Below, in pieces: positions 33,241-45,200 of a stretch of DNA of 64,000 nucleotides (position 1 is its first letter; the number at the start of each line of letters is the position of its first letter). Origin of the DNA: Boletus sp. NGJ (taxonomy: Eukaryota > Basidiomycota > Agaricomycetes > Boletales > Boletaceae); assembly GCA_019096195.1 (NCBI GenBank), contig JAGTXK010000273.1, positions 1-64,000 of the forward strand, in the 5' to 3' direction. The notes under the pieces were generated by a model. The model did no database searches. It saw only the letters and a list, made by a program, of their open reading frames with translations, and was not told the DNA's origin. The position numbers were made by a program, and so were the translations under genes.

Positions 33241-36200
33241 CCTAATGACCACTTGATGCTTGAAGTTGTGCAAATTGTCATCAGATGAGGCCATCCTTGC
33301 ATGCAATGGACAGGCGTTCCCACACCCCCACTGGGCATTTAATGACTTAGACTTGGAGCATGAGCTGCCAACAACCACTGGCAAGGTCCAATGCATGCAC
33401 CACCCAAGCGACATGGGGATTGAGGAAGTAAGGGCCAAGGTGCCATGCCAGCCGAACAACCTGTGAGTAGTTTCACATCTCCTGCTCTCCGTGATCTCGC
33501 CCACTACCATGTCTTGTGTTGCAGGGAAGGCAAGTGGCAGGGAACTCGTCCAGATAATTGAGTGCCAGATCAAGAAGTAGCCCTACCAAAACAACTCCAG
33601 AAGCATGAGCATACAGTAGTATGTTTACGCATTTGTGAATTGAATCAACACTAAACAATGCTGATCCGCCTTCGTTTCACAGATGAACTTTGTGCTTAGC
33701 CTCACTGTCTGTCCTACCACTCGTGAATCCTATATCCATGCAGGTCAGGCCAGGGGAGCAGGCAGAGTCTGACAAGCCTTTCTTTAATCTCAAATTTCAG
33801 AGTAACCCACTCAATCAGTGGGCAGACACTGCTCTTACAGCTCGCATGCGCCACATGGAGATTATCATCATCTATCACTGAGGGTACGTCAAAGCAATTG
33901 GGAAGACAGTCCCACTCTGGCGCATGGTTGCACTCATGTTCATTGCACTCGTGCAAGTGTTTATCTGGTTATTTGCTGGTGCATACATTATCATCACCCA
34001 CGAAGATGGTCCTTGACCATGTTCGAGTCGGCGAACACCCAATCACCAGAGATGGAGACAGCCCTCAGGGCATGGATGGACCCCCTCCTAAGAGACCAGC
34101 TCGTGTTAACAACCATGACCGTGAACCCCAGTTGAGCAACAGCATTCAAGCTTGCATGCATCCTCTTCCCACTAGCCCTGGAAACTTGCCTTCCTACTCT
34201 CCTTAGGGGCATCCTCAGGCATGTGGTCCCTCCCCAGATCGGGTCTCACCACCTTATCACACGCCCCAAGGTTTTTACAGTGAAAGTGGGGCTGCAGGAG
34301 AGTATGTCTCCCTAAAGCACAACTCATATCAGTCCTCTACCGGTTCACATGTCCAGATCCTGACTCCACCGACCGCTCAGAAATCTTCCAGCGCAAGCAA
34401 CACTGAGAATACCTGTGCCATGCCACCTGCTGTCACCAAGCTCGCTAGTCAGACCCCATCCCTTCAGGCAATGAAAACTTGCATGCCTGACAAGTCTCTT
34501 CCTGTACAGGAGGAGCCCGAAGACGAAATCGCTTCACTGAAGGACAGTGCCAGTCATCTTCAGTACAATCATGGTGGGAATCCGTTGCATGATGATGATG
34601 ATGACACATTGATTGAGACCAAGACTGGATATATGCGTCCTGGGAACGACAATGATTGTGATGGCGATTCAGAAAGCTACACCCCTCGCTCACCGAGCAT
34701 GACCCTTCCTGAGTTATACTCCATGTGCCACTATGTCCCTCCTTCTCACCCTAACAATGGTCTCTCAAGTCTCACCAAACATCAACGGAACAGTTCTACT
34801 GACCAGCTGGGCCTGCGCAGTTTTGATGCTGTCGTCAATCCAAAGCATCACACCAGACCATCCAAAGAGACTCATGAGTCACCCATGCTGTTCGTGCAGG
34901 TGAACGCTGAGCAGACCCATGGGACCCCAGTAGGAACATTGAGACACCAGCAAAGTCGTCCTTTCTATGACAATTGGGACAATTGAAGCAGTTGTGATGC
35001 AGAGCAATTCCCGAAGGTTGGTCTGAATCAACAAAATATTAGACCACATCCATTCAGACTCAAGTTCTCCAAGAAGACCATTACTATGATAATCCTGCGT
35101 CAGCATACCTCCAGTCGTACTTCCAGTCCACTTACCCTAACGCCCCAATACCTCCCACACCACACAGCCAAACTGCTGCACCATCTCCATTCCCATTCGT
35201 TTCTAGCATTCAACCCAGTCCTGCTCCTCCTGTCGGCTCACCCTATCTGTATCCCTTCACCCACATCCGTCATAATCCATACCCTGTACATGCCATTTCT
35301 ACTGTGCCATCTACTAGCTATGATCTGAATCACCCATTGGTCATTGAAGAGCAGCTTGCCCTTCAGATGCAAATGTACACTCTCAACAACAATGCAGTCA
35401 TGAATGACTCCACGTTTTCTCCATCCTCAATGCCATTTCCAGGCCAGGTGCGGGATACAATCCATGGGCATTCCTCCAAGCCTCGAGAGCATTCGGAGGT
35501 CGGCGATTCAACTCAATGAGTTTACAGTCATCCCTGAGTCATCAGCCTGTCAGTCTTCCTTTCCTGGCCAGTCATGGCGGGGGTTGAATCAGAGAGAAAA
35601 GTCGACTGTTCTACGGATGCCTGTGTCAGGGGCGAAACAAAAGGTGGTGAAGCCACCGCCGCATGTGGAGAGTATGCAACCAAGGAACATGAGTCGGGAG
35701 CCATATTCCTCGGATGAGAAGACAGCTGGGGAGGGATACGAGGTGCACAAGGAGCCAGCGTGGGTAAACAGGAATGGGGATGATGATGGGGATGATGGGG
35801 AGTGGATCGATGAAGAAGGTGAGAAGGACGAACTGTTGGACCTCAAATACCATCCGTCGTTCATCTTAAACATGGAAAAAAGGTGATGGAAGTGGGACAT
35901 ATGATGGAAGGCGCTGCAGCAGGGGGTAAGCTGCCCTTCCATTTTCCATCTTTTTCCACCCATTCACTGAACAGATCGTGTGTCTAGTTCCAAGCATTGG
36001 TCTGTGAGACAGATATGATGATGGTTCTCCTTGCAGCACCATCGCATTCTACGGAACTACATGCATAGACGTCGCGCTTGGTGTGACGCAACCAATTGAA
36101 CAAGTCGCCTACCATGACCCAAATCCATACCAATTTCAAGGCATTGTGTCCTGTCGGAACAACACCTGCTCACACATGGCTACCACCTCTATCCTAGAGC

Positions 36201-36420
36201 GTCTGCTGAACTCAACGAGCGCATTGGGTAATAGGTCAGACACGTCAGAGGAGGCTCGCAAAGGCGACCTGAAATGGGCGCTAGAGACGACCTTGGGCAG
36301 CCTGGAGACATTGCAGATGATCTACAAACACCAAGTGTCAAGATAGAAAGAGGAAATGTAGCGGATCTCGGATGAGCGGGAGTGGGTGGAGTTGTTGTTG
36401 AGGCAGACAATCAGGGTGAG
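33240..36420 (+). CDS. Disordered low-complexity protein, multi-exon, uncertain integrity
   Basis: Plus-strand frames follow one another. 33260-33466: KLCKLSSDEAILACNGQ and HHPSDMGIEEVRAKVPCQ, ending at a possible donor GTGAGTAG. 33898-34206: MDGPPPKRPARVNNH. 34420-34986: an acidic, His/Ser/Pro-rich stretch with HDDDDDTLIETKTGYM. 35090-35519: many Pro/Ser/Tyr residues (PYLYPFTHIRHNPYPVH). 35520-35886: a Lys/Glu/Asp-rich end with DDDGDDGEWIDEEGEKD. 36083-36420: a helical segment (KWALETTLGSLETLQMIY). Together they look like one long, mostly disordered protein with stops at 34201 and 34984 that introns would have to remove. I do not recognise it. Confidence 0.4.
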
Positions 36421-36519
36421 TTTACAGCCGAACAGAGCGCAACCTGGGTATTAGGGACTGGCCTCATGTGGTCGGTGGCATCTTACGATGGAGCTGGGTG
36501 AGTCTCCAAAAAGATAGAG

Positions 36520-36625
36520 ACAATGGGGTGGGTGAGTAGAATGCATGAGGGAGATGGAGTGGGTGAGTAGAGTGCATGGGGGGGATGGGGTGGGTGAGTA
36601 GAATGCATGGGGGGGTGGGGAGGGT
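36520..36625. repeat. Minisatellite, ~36 bp unit, about three copies
   Basis: Units of the type GGGTGGGTGAGTAGAATGCATG, G-rich on the plus strand, are repeated about three times with a partial fourth. The array sits just downstream of the 3' end of the gene at 36746-38853. Confidence 0.75.
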
Positions 36626-36745
36626 ATAATGATACTGTATCCCTCAATGTTTTAATATCAGAATGTATTTATTGGATTGAATGAAGTACATGATTACACA
36701 GAATGGGGTGAAAGCATGGGGTGAAAGAAGGGAGGAGAGAACATT

Positions 36746-38853
36746 CTAAAGAGCTTCTTTGGATTTTAGCACATTCAAAGCTGTGGAGCAAAGGGAATGA
36801 AAGTTCTCATACTCTCTCTCCTTTGATGTTTGAGCCAGTTGGAGAAGGTATAGGATGGGCTGGTAACATGTAGAGAGCATATGATCTTTTGAAAACTGAA
36901 GTTTTCCTTCAATCTGGGAATGATAATGATTGAAGAGTGCCTATAAATTAAAAATTAGCTTTGTAATTCTAACAACAAATCACTTACTCCAGTAAGGACA
37001 AATGCTACCATGGACACAGGCAAGTGGTTACTATCCAAAATGCCTACTTTCCTCAAACCTACAAGCAAATTGGACTGCCCATAGAATTCAAGCAGCCCAT
37101 GGAAAATGAAAGGGTGGGAAAAGAAATTCATCTATTATAATATAAAATTAGATAGTACTTTGATAGAAAGTATACTACTTACCCTTCCATCTACCACCAC
37201 ATGGCAGAATTCAAGAGCATCCTGAGTCAATGGCACTGTTAAGAAAACAATATTTCGAGCCTCCATGTTAAACTCTGGCAAGGAGTTTAGTTTGTTTCTA
37301 CTCCTTAGATCCTCAAAATGAGTGTAGGCCTTGTGTTTTGAATCTAAGCTCCCTTTGCCAAAGATATCTCGCATATATTTGCAAGCATTTGCAATAGGAT
37401 CATGTAACTGCAAAACTTGAATATTATAGTTATATCAATCATTCAATGTGATTACTGACAGATTCCAATAAAGCAGTTGATTCTGAATAGGTTACTAACA
37501 TTTGAAAGCCATATTAGCAAAAGGTTAAGTTAGTATAAATGAAAATATAACTTACCAACAGCTTTAGGATTTGTCCACATCCACCAACACAACAAGCTTT
37601 TTTCTAACCTATCCTGTATGTCTTGAACAAAAGTATTGTAGAAAATGCAGGCAGAATGGACTGCCTTGGTCTGAAAAAGACCTTCCAGGACACCACTGGC
37701 TATAGTCTTCATCTCCCCAGGGGACACAAATGGTCCACCAAACTCATGCATACCACAGAAAATGGTAGCAAGAACTTGTAATCGAAGTGGGGAAGAAAGG
37801 AGACTTAGCTCATTTTTAAAGGTTTTGGTAGTGATCACCACTTTTGGATACACTGAGACCTCAAAAAATGTAGTGAGAGCTATTGCTATTAGATTTTTAA
37901 TCAACAGAATTAATAAATCACAACTAACCTATAGCCATTTCATTTTGAATTTGTACCAAAGCAGTGGGTGCCATTGGATCCAACAAACTCTCAACTAGAT
38001 GCCATAAGGCATTGATGGTAGAAGCTATACAACATTATAGATGTATATGTAAGCCATATAAATACAATTTACCTGATATTTCAAATCTGTGACAGAACTT
38101 AAGAAAGGTTGTCACTTATTATATATATATACTTTAAAAAACAACCCACTTTGGTTGATGGCAGAGTTTTGATCTTTGCTAGCATGTTCCACAGCTAGAC
38201 CTATATATAAAATCAAATTTTAATTTCAAGTTGAAATTGACATCTATGACTCACTTTTGAATGCTTGCATTCTGTGAGGTGGAATGTCATTGCATCGGTG
38301 GAGAAAACACCACTCAGGCATCATATAAGTATGGATGAGAAGTTGAGGAAGCTCATTAGCAAACCCCCCCCCCCCCCCCCCCCCCTGAGGAATCCACCTG
38401 TTAACAGTTAATATAATGAATAAAGAATAAAAAGTGAACTATACAACTTACCCCTGGTGTAAAGAAAGTGTCTTCCATGTTTACCAGCTGGAACTCAATG
38501 CCAGCTTGAACCTTAAATTCTAGATTCAATAGAAATATCAACCATTCATTTAAAAATCACTTACCAAGATATCTTCCATTTGTAAGCCTGAGTTCCAGGT
38601 CACATCCCCCTGATCCCCTGCATCTTGTGGAGGATTCTCCTAGTAGTAAAAGAGTGTAAATACTGCTAGTATACTGTGTTATATTCAGTAACTTACACCA
38701 AATGTTGATTGATATTGAAGTTCGTTACCCTGAGCCCCAAGTTCTTGCATGCCAGTGAAGTCCAAGCCTGATTCAGGTTTAGCTAAAGATTAGAAATGGT
38801 AAAACAATACCTGTGCCAATGATGTTGGGATTTGGAGGGGGGAATGGATCCAT
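36746..38853 (-). CDS. Intact-looking 13-exon gene, DUF6532-like C-terminus, with a poly-G tract
   Basis: From ATG at 38853 to TAG at 36746-36748 I could join 13 exons on the minus strand with every splice phase consistent and no internal stop, giving about 500 residues. Donors are mostly GTAAGT; introns are 45-60 bp, as in mushrooms. Landmarks are MDPFPPPNPNIIG, AKPESGLDFTGMQELG, VQAGIEFQLVNMEDTFF, a poly-Gly run encoded by a G homopolymer followed by FANELPQLLIHTYMMPEW, ASTINALWHLVESLLDPM, TIFCGMHEFGGPFVSPGEM, FQTKAVHSACIFYNTF, LHDPIANACKYMRD, FSHPFIFHGLLEFYGQSN, LPVSMVAFVLTGALFNHY and SKEREYENFHSL. The last 120 residues resemble the DUF6532 domain of Agaricomycetes (weak, by eye). Function unknown. 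Its intactness contrasts with every neighbour. Confidence 0.7.
38364..38385. repeat. 22-base C/G homopolymer at an exon edge
   Basis: Twenty-two consecutive C on the plus strand (G on the sense strand of the surrounding gene). The likely splice acceptor TTCCTCAG uses the first G, leaving 21 G that code for seven glycines in frame. Slippage here would shift the frame. Confidence 0.9.
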
Positions 38854-38959
38854 GGTGGTGGTTGCTAGCAGACAGTTAAAGTTATCTATCAATCAATGCG
38901 ATCTGATCGTGTGCGCAAGGGTCACGTGACTTATTTGTACATGCGTCCAAGTCAGTTCG

Positions 38960-39700
38960 AGTTCATCCACCCACTACAGTACCGCGATGCAGACTCATCG
39001 ACATGACGGTGTCGTTGCCCTCAACCCACCTTCCAGTCCCCTCGCCCTGACCATGATGGAGACGACGACACGCCACCATGACCCCACCACCATGATGATG
39101 ATGATGTGCTGGTTCCAGTCCCTCACTCCCCCAACTGCGACGAGGACGGTGGCCTCCGTTGTCCTTAACCCATCTCCCAGACAGAGACGATGGCACATCA
39201 TTATGACTCCACCACCACAATAACGACAATGACAATGACAACGTGCCGTCATGATCCCACAATGATGACAATGATGACATGCCGGTTCCAGTCCCTCATT
39301 CTCCCTACTGCGATGATGACGGTGGCCTCTGTCATCCTCAACCCATCTTCCAGACAGAGATGATGGTGCATCATCATGACCCCACCACAACAATGACAAC
39401 GACATGTCATTTTTAGTCCCTCACTCCCCCAACTGCGATGAGGATGGTGGCCTCTGTCGTCCTCAACCCATCTCCCAGACAGAGACGACAGCACGTCATT
39501 ATAACTCCACCACCACAATGATGACAATGACAATGACAACGTGCCATCATGACCCCACGACAATGACAACAATGACATGCCGGTTCCAGTCCCTCACTCC
39601 CCCGACTGCGACGAGGACGGTGGCCTCCATCGTCCTCAACCCATCTCCCAAACAGAGACGACATGACCCCACCACCACGATGACGGCAGACGACACCGCT
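38960..39700. repeat. Satellite with ~173 bp and ~125 bp units rich in CCACCA/GATGA
   Basis: The phrase CAGTCCCTCACTCCCCC and the following ACTGCGACGAGGACGGTGG recur at about 39110, 39283, 39408 and 39581. Spacings are ~173, ~125 and ~173 bp. The open frames on both strands come from the repeat (His- and Met-rich) and are not called as genes. Confidence 0.75.
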
Positions 39701-39719
39701 CGAGCGCAGTGCGACACGA

Positions 39720-40140
39720 CACACATAATCTCCAATAACATATGACACCTTCACTAATAATATCCGCCATATACATAACATTTTGAGTACAATCATATAG
39801 GCAAATTAGCTGATATTGGAAGAGCTCATATGTTTTTGCAATAATGGAAAAACAGTTGGCCCCCACTAATAATATCCACTGGACATGCCATATGCATGAC
39901 ATTTTAGTACAATCATATAAGCAAATTAGCTGACATTAGAAGGGCCTATATATTTATGCAATAATGGCAAAACAGTTGGCAAATATATTCCACTGGTTGT
40001 ACATCTTGCAAGATAATATATAATCATAAGCTCACCAAGAACCCCTGCTAAATATGACATTCTCATGAAACTTTTACATGATCAGGCAGGTTCATTAGCT
40101 AGCAATGGAAATGTTTACATTTACATATCAGAATGGGGTT
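39720..40140. repeat. AT-rich interval with a ~85 bp direct repeat
   Basis: A segment at ~39778-39862 (TACAATCATATAGGCAAATT through AACAGTTGGC) recurs at ~39898-39982 with few differences. No gene seen. The interval separates the satellite from the WD40 fragment. Confidence 0.6.
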
Positions 40141-40189
40141 AAATTGGAAGATCTATCATGTCATAGCATGCTAAGTACAAGCCGGTGAT

Positions 40190-40605
40190 GCAAATGCTTG
40201 CTTTGCTTGAGTGAGTCCCAGTGGCAAATCGGGTCGAATCAACATCCACTGCATACACAATGTCACCGCCCTCCACACCGATGACCTCTTCACATATCTC
40301 TCCATCCCACATGTTTGCCCCCTTCGTAGTCCCACACGCTATCCACTTGCCATCCCTTGACACAGAAATGGCATACACCGACATTCCCGTTTGCTTTGAG
40401 ACCTCTTGACTGTCTGAAACTCGCCATCATCAAATCCCACCATCACCCCCACCCAAAAGATGCTCTCTGTCAGGGTGGAATGCAACTGCATATGCAACAG
40501 CATAGTGACTGGTGTCAAGGACTAATGTTTGGTCTTACTGGAGTGTCAGCATTGCTCAATCCCACCTCGGAGCTGCTACCCACTGGTATTCAATATCAAC
40601 GACAT
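40190..40605 (-). pseudogene. WD40-repeat protein, third copy, 5' part only
   Basis: Starts at ATG 40605 in the position that corresponds to 20751 of copy A and follows the same exon/intron plan, with the intron ending CTCCAG. Recognisable segments are AISVSRDGKWIACGTTKGAN and MWDGEICEEVIGVEGGD. Homology stops at about 40190 inside the segment FATGTHSSKASI, where AT-rich DNA takes over. Upstream homology to copy A extends to about 40760. It is a truncated relic. Confidence 0.7.
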
Positions 40606-41019
40606 ACTCATCAATGGTACACAGCTGTCAACTTCGAATGGTGGAAGAAGAGCGTGTTTCACTTGTCATACGCAAATATACTCCATAAACACATTTCCTT
40701 GTTCTCAATGTGGTCTGTTCGCACACTGCCTCATATCTTTGGCGCTCATTCTTGTTAGAATCCCAACTACCCAGGTTAACGGTCAACGTCTGCATATGCT
40801 TGTCATGTCTACGCTACGAGATCACCAGACCCAGACCTTTTCTTGCAGTAAATCCAATCATTGTTGTGTGAACTTTTTGCAGAAAACACGGTCATGCAAA
40901 CCACTGCTGGAATGTGCAATATTGGCTCGTCCCCTGGAATAGCACACTTACTCATGCTTTGCAACACTTCACCTGTGTCTTGAGTCTGCTTGTTACGGCC
41001 CAGGTACATAGACTTGCAA
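40606..41019. other. WD40 5' flank and spacer, no gene seen
   Basis: 40606-40760 resembles the sequence upstream of WD40 copy A (CGCAAATATACTCCATAAA, then TTGGCGCTCATTCTTGT). 40760-41019 is unremarkable. Confidence 0.4.
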
Positions 41020-41640
41020 AATACCATCATCACGTCACCTCACTGTCACCCAAAACCTCTTCACCATGTCCGCTTGTTCAAGTATACTATTCCGCCGCTG
41101 GAACATACAATATTGACCCATGCCCCACTTGCATGACTTCCCCATGTATCTGTCGAGTCTACTCATTGCACAGGTTTGCAAAATACTAATGTGTTGCAAT
41201 TGTATCACATCATCATGTCACCTGAAACCCCTCGTCATGTCTGCTTATTGCAGTGTTGCAAAATACCATAGACATGTTGCAATCACAACACGTCTGTGAT
41301 ATTTTGCAACACTTCCCCCACATGCCCTAGATCCCCACGCTTCTCAGTTTGCAGAATTCCTTTGTCATGTCTGCATGTTGCATAGTATTGCAAAATACCA
41401 TAGATGTGTTGCAATCACAACACATCTGTGATATTTTGCAACACTGCCCTCACGTGCTCAAGATCCCCACACCTGCGCTTCTTAGCTTGTGGAATTCCTC
41501 TGTCGTGGTGTTGCAAAATACTATGGACGTGTTGCAATTGCAGTACTCTGATGTTTTGCAACCACCTCTCCCACACCCCCTTAATCCCTACATCTGTGCA
41601 TCTCAGTAGGACGTGTTTCAATTTGCAATATCAATGACAC
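41020..41640. repeat. ~130 bp tandem repeat with a TTGCAA-bounded palindrome
   Basis: Three to four diverged units share TTGCAAAATACCATAGA, GTTGCAATCACAACAC, TCTGTGATATTTTGCAACA and an AGATCCCCAC-type end. TTGCAAAATA near the unit start and its reverse complement TATTTTGCAA further in make each unit a long imperfect palindrome. The frames here are by-products of the repeat. Confidence 0.75.
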
Positions 41641-42290
41641 TGTCACAGTGCCTATGGAATTTCCAACTTGGAATATGTTGCAAGATTCAATGACAAGATA
41701 GACATAGTTCTAACTAACCAATAGTACTTGTATGTGACGTCTCAGTAGGATTGTCCATGCTGATACTGCCACCAGCCTCACTGTATCCTTGTGTATTTTG
41801 CCATATGTGTTTGAAATGCTTTGCTAGGTCTCATCTTAGTGCCGCCTGCCGGAACGCATATGCCTTCAGCCCTTCCTCCAGTGCAGGATCATCAGTCTTA
41901 ATGAGTGCTTGCCTTTCAAGCCACTAGTTGGACTGCCAATGTAGAAACTGCAAGGTGCAATGCTGTTGCAGTATCAGACATCACGTGGGCATTACTTACC
42001 TAAGCACATTATCATTTTCTCGTCGCTCATACTGCTTCACCTCAGTGACTTCCAGTGTTACTGAGGTGAGACAGTCTATCACTACATCCCTATAGCCTAT
42101 ACTAATTACACCTAGCTTTATACCTGCTATAGGTGATGAGCCCTGCTCTTGGTGCATAAACCCCAAAGTCCGAAATCCACACCAGAAATGTCAATCTTGA
42201 TGAAGGAAGACCAACTCTGAGTGCCCACATTGAAGGCAGATGGGAGTAATTGGATGTACTACTGAGACCAGGTTGAATGGGCAGCATAGT
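41640..42290 (-). other. Spacer with a short relic coding segment (41765-41955)
   Basis: On the minus strand 41955-41765 reads LIKTDDPALEEGLKAYAFRQ then DLAKHFKHIWQ, with two stops. It has the look of a fragment of a mobile-element protein, but I cannot name the family. The remainder, to the Copia gag, shows no gene and no clear LTR. Confidence 0.3.
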
Positions 42291-45200
42291 CAAAGGAACA
42301 CCTTGGTTACCTCGATGGAATGAAGCTGCAACCTGTGGACCCACACATAGAGAAGGATGTGAAGTGGACACCAAGCACTGTTGAGCAAGCACTCATTAAT
42401 GCCTACCCTAATGAACTTGCGAAATGGGAGAAAGAGAATGCTTGGGTGAAGTCCATCATCACAAGCACACTTACTCAATCCCTCTATATATGTGTATGAC
42501 ATGAAATGGCAGCAAGTGGCATGTGGAACATCCTGATAAAAGAATCCCAACACCGGTCAAAAATCGTAACCATTGACCTCCACTGCAAACTCCTCAAGCT
42601 ATGCTATAGAGAGAAAGGAAACGTCTGTGAGCATTTTGACAAAGTCCACCTGCTTCGTGAGGAACTCACTTCGTTAGGCGAAATGCTACTCCAGGATGAC
42701 CTCATTGCTATCATCCTTGGCTCCTTACCCTTGTCATACAACTCATACATATCTACTATGTTAGCACCAGCCCACATATCTGGTCAATCCCTTACCCCAG
42801 ACCAGGTCATGCAGAACCTTGCCATTGAGTATGACCACTGTCAAATGAGGAACAAAAAGTCAAATTCCTTGAATGCCGAAGATAGTGCAAACTCCACCTC
42901 CATGTTGGACAAGAAGTGGTTCTGCAGGAATTGTTACAAGTGTGGAAAATATGGGCATATGGGAAAGGATTGCTGATCTGAAAAGTTGAAATGCAAGGAC
43001 AGGCAAAATGACAACAGCGTGAATGGAAACAAGGGATCTGGAAGTGGTAAAGGGAATAAAAGTGAAAAGGTGGCAGTGGCGACGACAGATGAAAATAATG
43101 AATCTGATGGAGTATGGCTTGCACAAGCAAACAAAACCCTAGACAATCAGTACACATCTACAATGTTCGACACTGCAATGCTTGTGAATGAAGCACAAGA
43201 CAAATCCCATCAGACCATTCTATTCAACTCTGGTGCAACTCACCACATGTCATCCTACAAAAGATCAGTTCACCAACTTCACTCCCATCACGCCCAAACT
43301 TATCACAGGAGCCGATAAACATGACCATCCTGAATGGTCAGACAAAGGTCCATATCATGCTGAAAGATGTACTGTACACACTGAAACTTGGCATGACACT
43401 TGTATTGATCAGTTACTTGGATGCTGCTGGATATGCTGTGCTATTTCATGACTTGTGCTGCAAAATCTTCAATTTTCAGAAAAGGCAAATTGCAGAAATC
43501 CCAGCAGCTCGTGGCCTGTATACTGTCAGAGCATCTTGTTAGACCTATGTTGGTGTCACTTGAATCAACGAGTTGCTTACCATGAAAGAAATTCACTCAC
43601 ACCTTGGCCATATAGCACCTGAGTCAATCTGTCAGATGCTGACAAACAGTGCCATAACTGGCCTGGCTCTTGATCCAGTGCATGTGAAGATGGACTGCTG
43701 CAATTCCTGTGAATATTCTAAAGCAACCCATATGCCAATTGTTATGAACCTTTCAGAACAATCACAAGGCTCGACGCTTGCAGGCTACACAGGTCCTGGC
43801 TGAACGAATCAGGTGAGGAGTTGCATCTGTACTATGCCAACCCTACAATGACCAGAGTGGTCAAGGCAATAAGTTGTTGGAGCAGAATATAAATGGATTA
43901 GACTGGGGATTCCAGTTGTCAAAGTGCTACTTTATATATGTACAGGGATGGTGCACAGACCAAGCTGTGTGTGTGATAAATTACTACGTATGGTAAAATG
44001 GAGATTAATGGGGCTGTGTGAGAAGAGCAGAAATTAAAAGGTTGTGGATCACATGAGGTATGATGTCATCTGACGTCATAGATTCTAGACCATGTCATGT
44101 GATTGTTCCCATGGTCACATGCACAGTCACGTGACTTGATGAGAAAAAGGTTGATAAAATGAGAAAGTAAACATTGAAGTGAAAAGTTTGAAATTATTGT
44201 ATATTATAACACCAATAGGGAAACAGCACGATCCACCTTGTAAAGAGAAATTCAGAGACAATGTGCACTCTGATCTCTGGGGCCCTCATCCATCGGAAGA
44301 AATGCACACCATGAATACTTTGTGTCGTTCACTGATGATCACACTTGCTATATGGTACTGCACCTGTTATAAATGAAAGACAAAACCTTCAGTGCATACA
44401 CCAACTTCGAGACCTGGGTGACCACACAGTTCAACACATGATTAAAGCACCTGCACTCCAATAGAGGGGGAGAGTTCACCAGTGAACAGTTCTCATGTCA
44501 TCTGAGAGCAAAAGAAACAGAGCATAAACTCACTGTCCACAACACCTCCGAGCACAACGGTATCGCTAAATGACTCAATCAAACGCTTGTTGAATGAGTC
44601 CATGCCATTCTCCACACTAGCAGCCTGCCGAAGTCATTGTGGGGGGAAGTCATCTTGCATATGGTCTGGCTGAAGAACTGAACATTGACTCGTGCACTGG
44701 GGAATAAAACCCCATATGAGATGTTGCATAAAAAGAAGCTGAACCTTGCCAATGTACCTAGCTGGGGCTGTAAGGTCAAAGTGCATGACCCAACCAGTTC
44801 AAAACTCAAAGATTGAGCCAGAAAGGGTCACTGGGTCAGCTTTGATGCTGATAGCAATGGAACTGGGTGTACTTTGCCAACCAGTGCCAAGTTGCGATTG
44901 AGCAAAGCATTTGCTTCAATGACACCAATATCACAGTACTCATTGATAGGCCATCTGCAGAAAGTTGAGAGGGAGTGCAGAGAGCACATGTTGCCAAAAC
45001 TATGCAGATTGAGGAGAGTAACGAGTCAGAAACCAACAAACAGGGCAATCAGTGCTCGAACTCAGCAAACCTAAATGCTGAGGACTCATCTGACAATGTG
45101 AATCCACTCTCCAACAACCACCTCGGCCCCCAATTCGAAGTGCCACCAAGTTGCTCTAATCGAGTCCACATTGAATCCTCATATGCCAAGCGCCTATGCG

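Noticed and set aside
38963-39796. Overlapping His/Ser/Met-rich frames on both strands
   Set aside because: They are translations of the ~173/125 bp satellite.
41200-41640. Repeats considered as a CRISPR array
   Set aside because: The units are ~130 bp, palindromic and without unique spacers, in a eukaryotic context.
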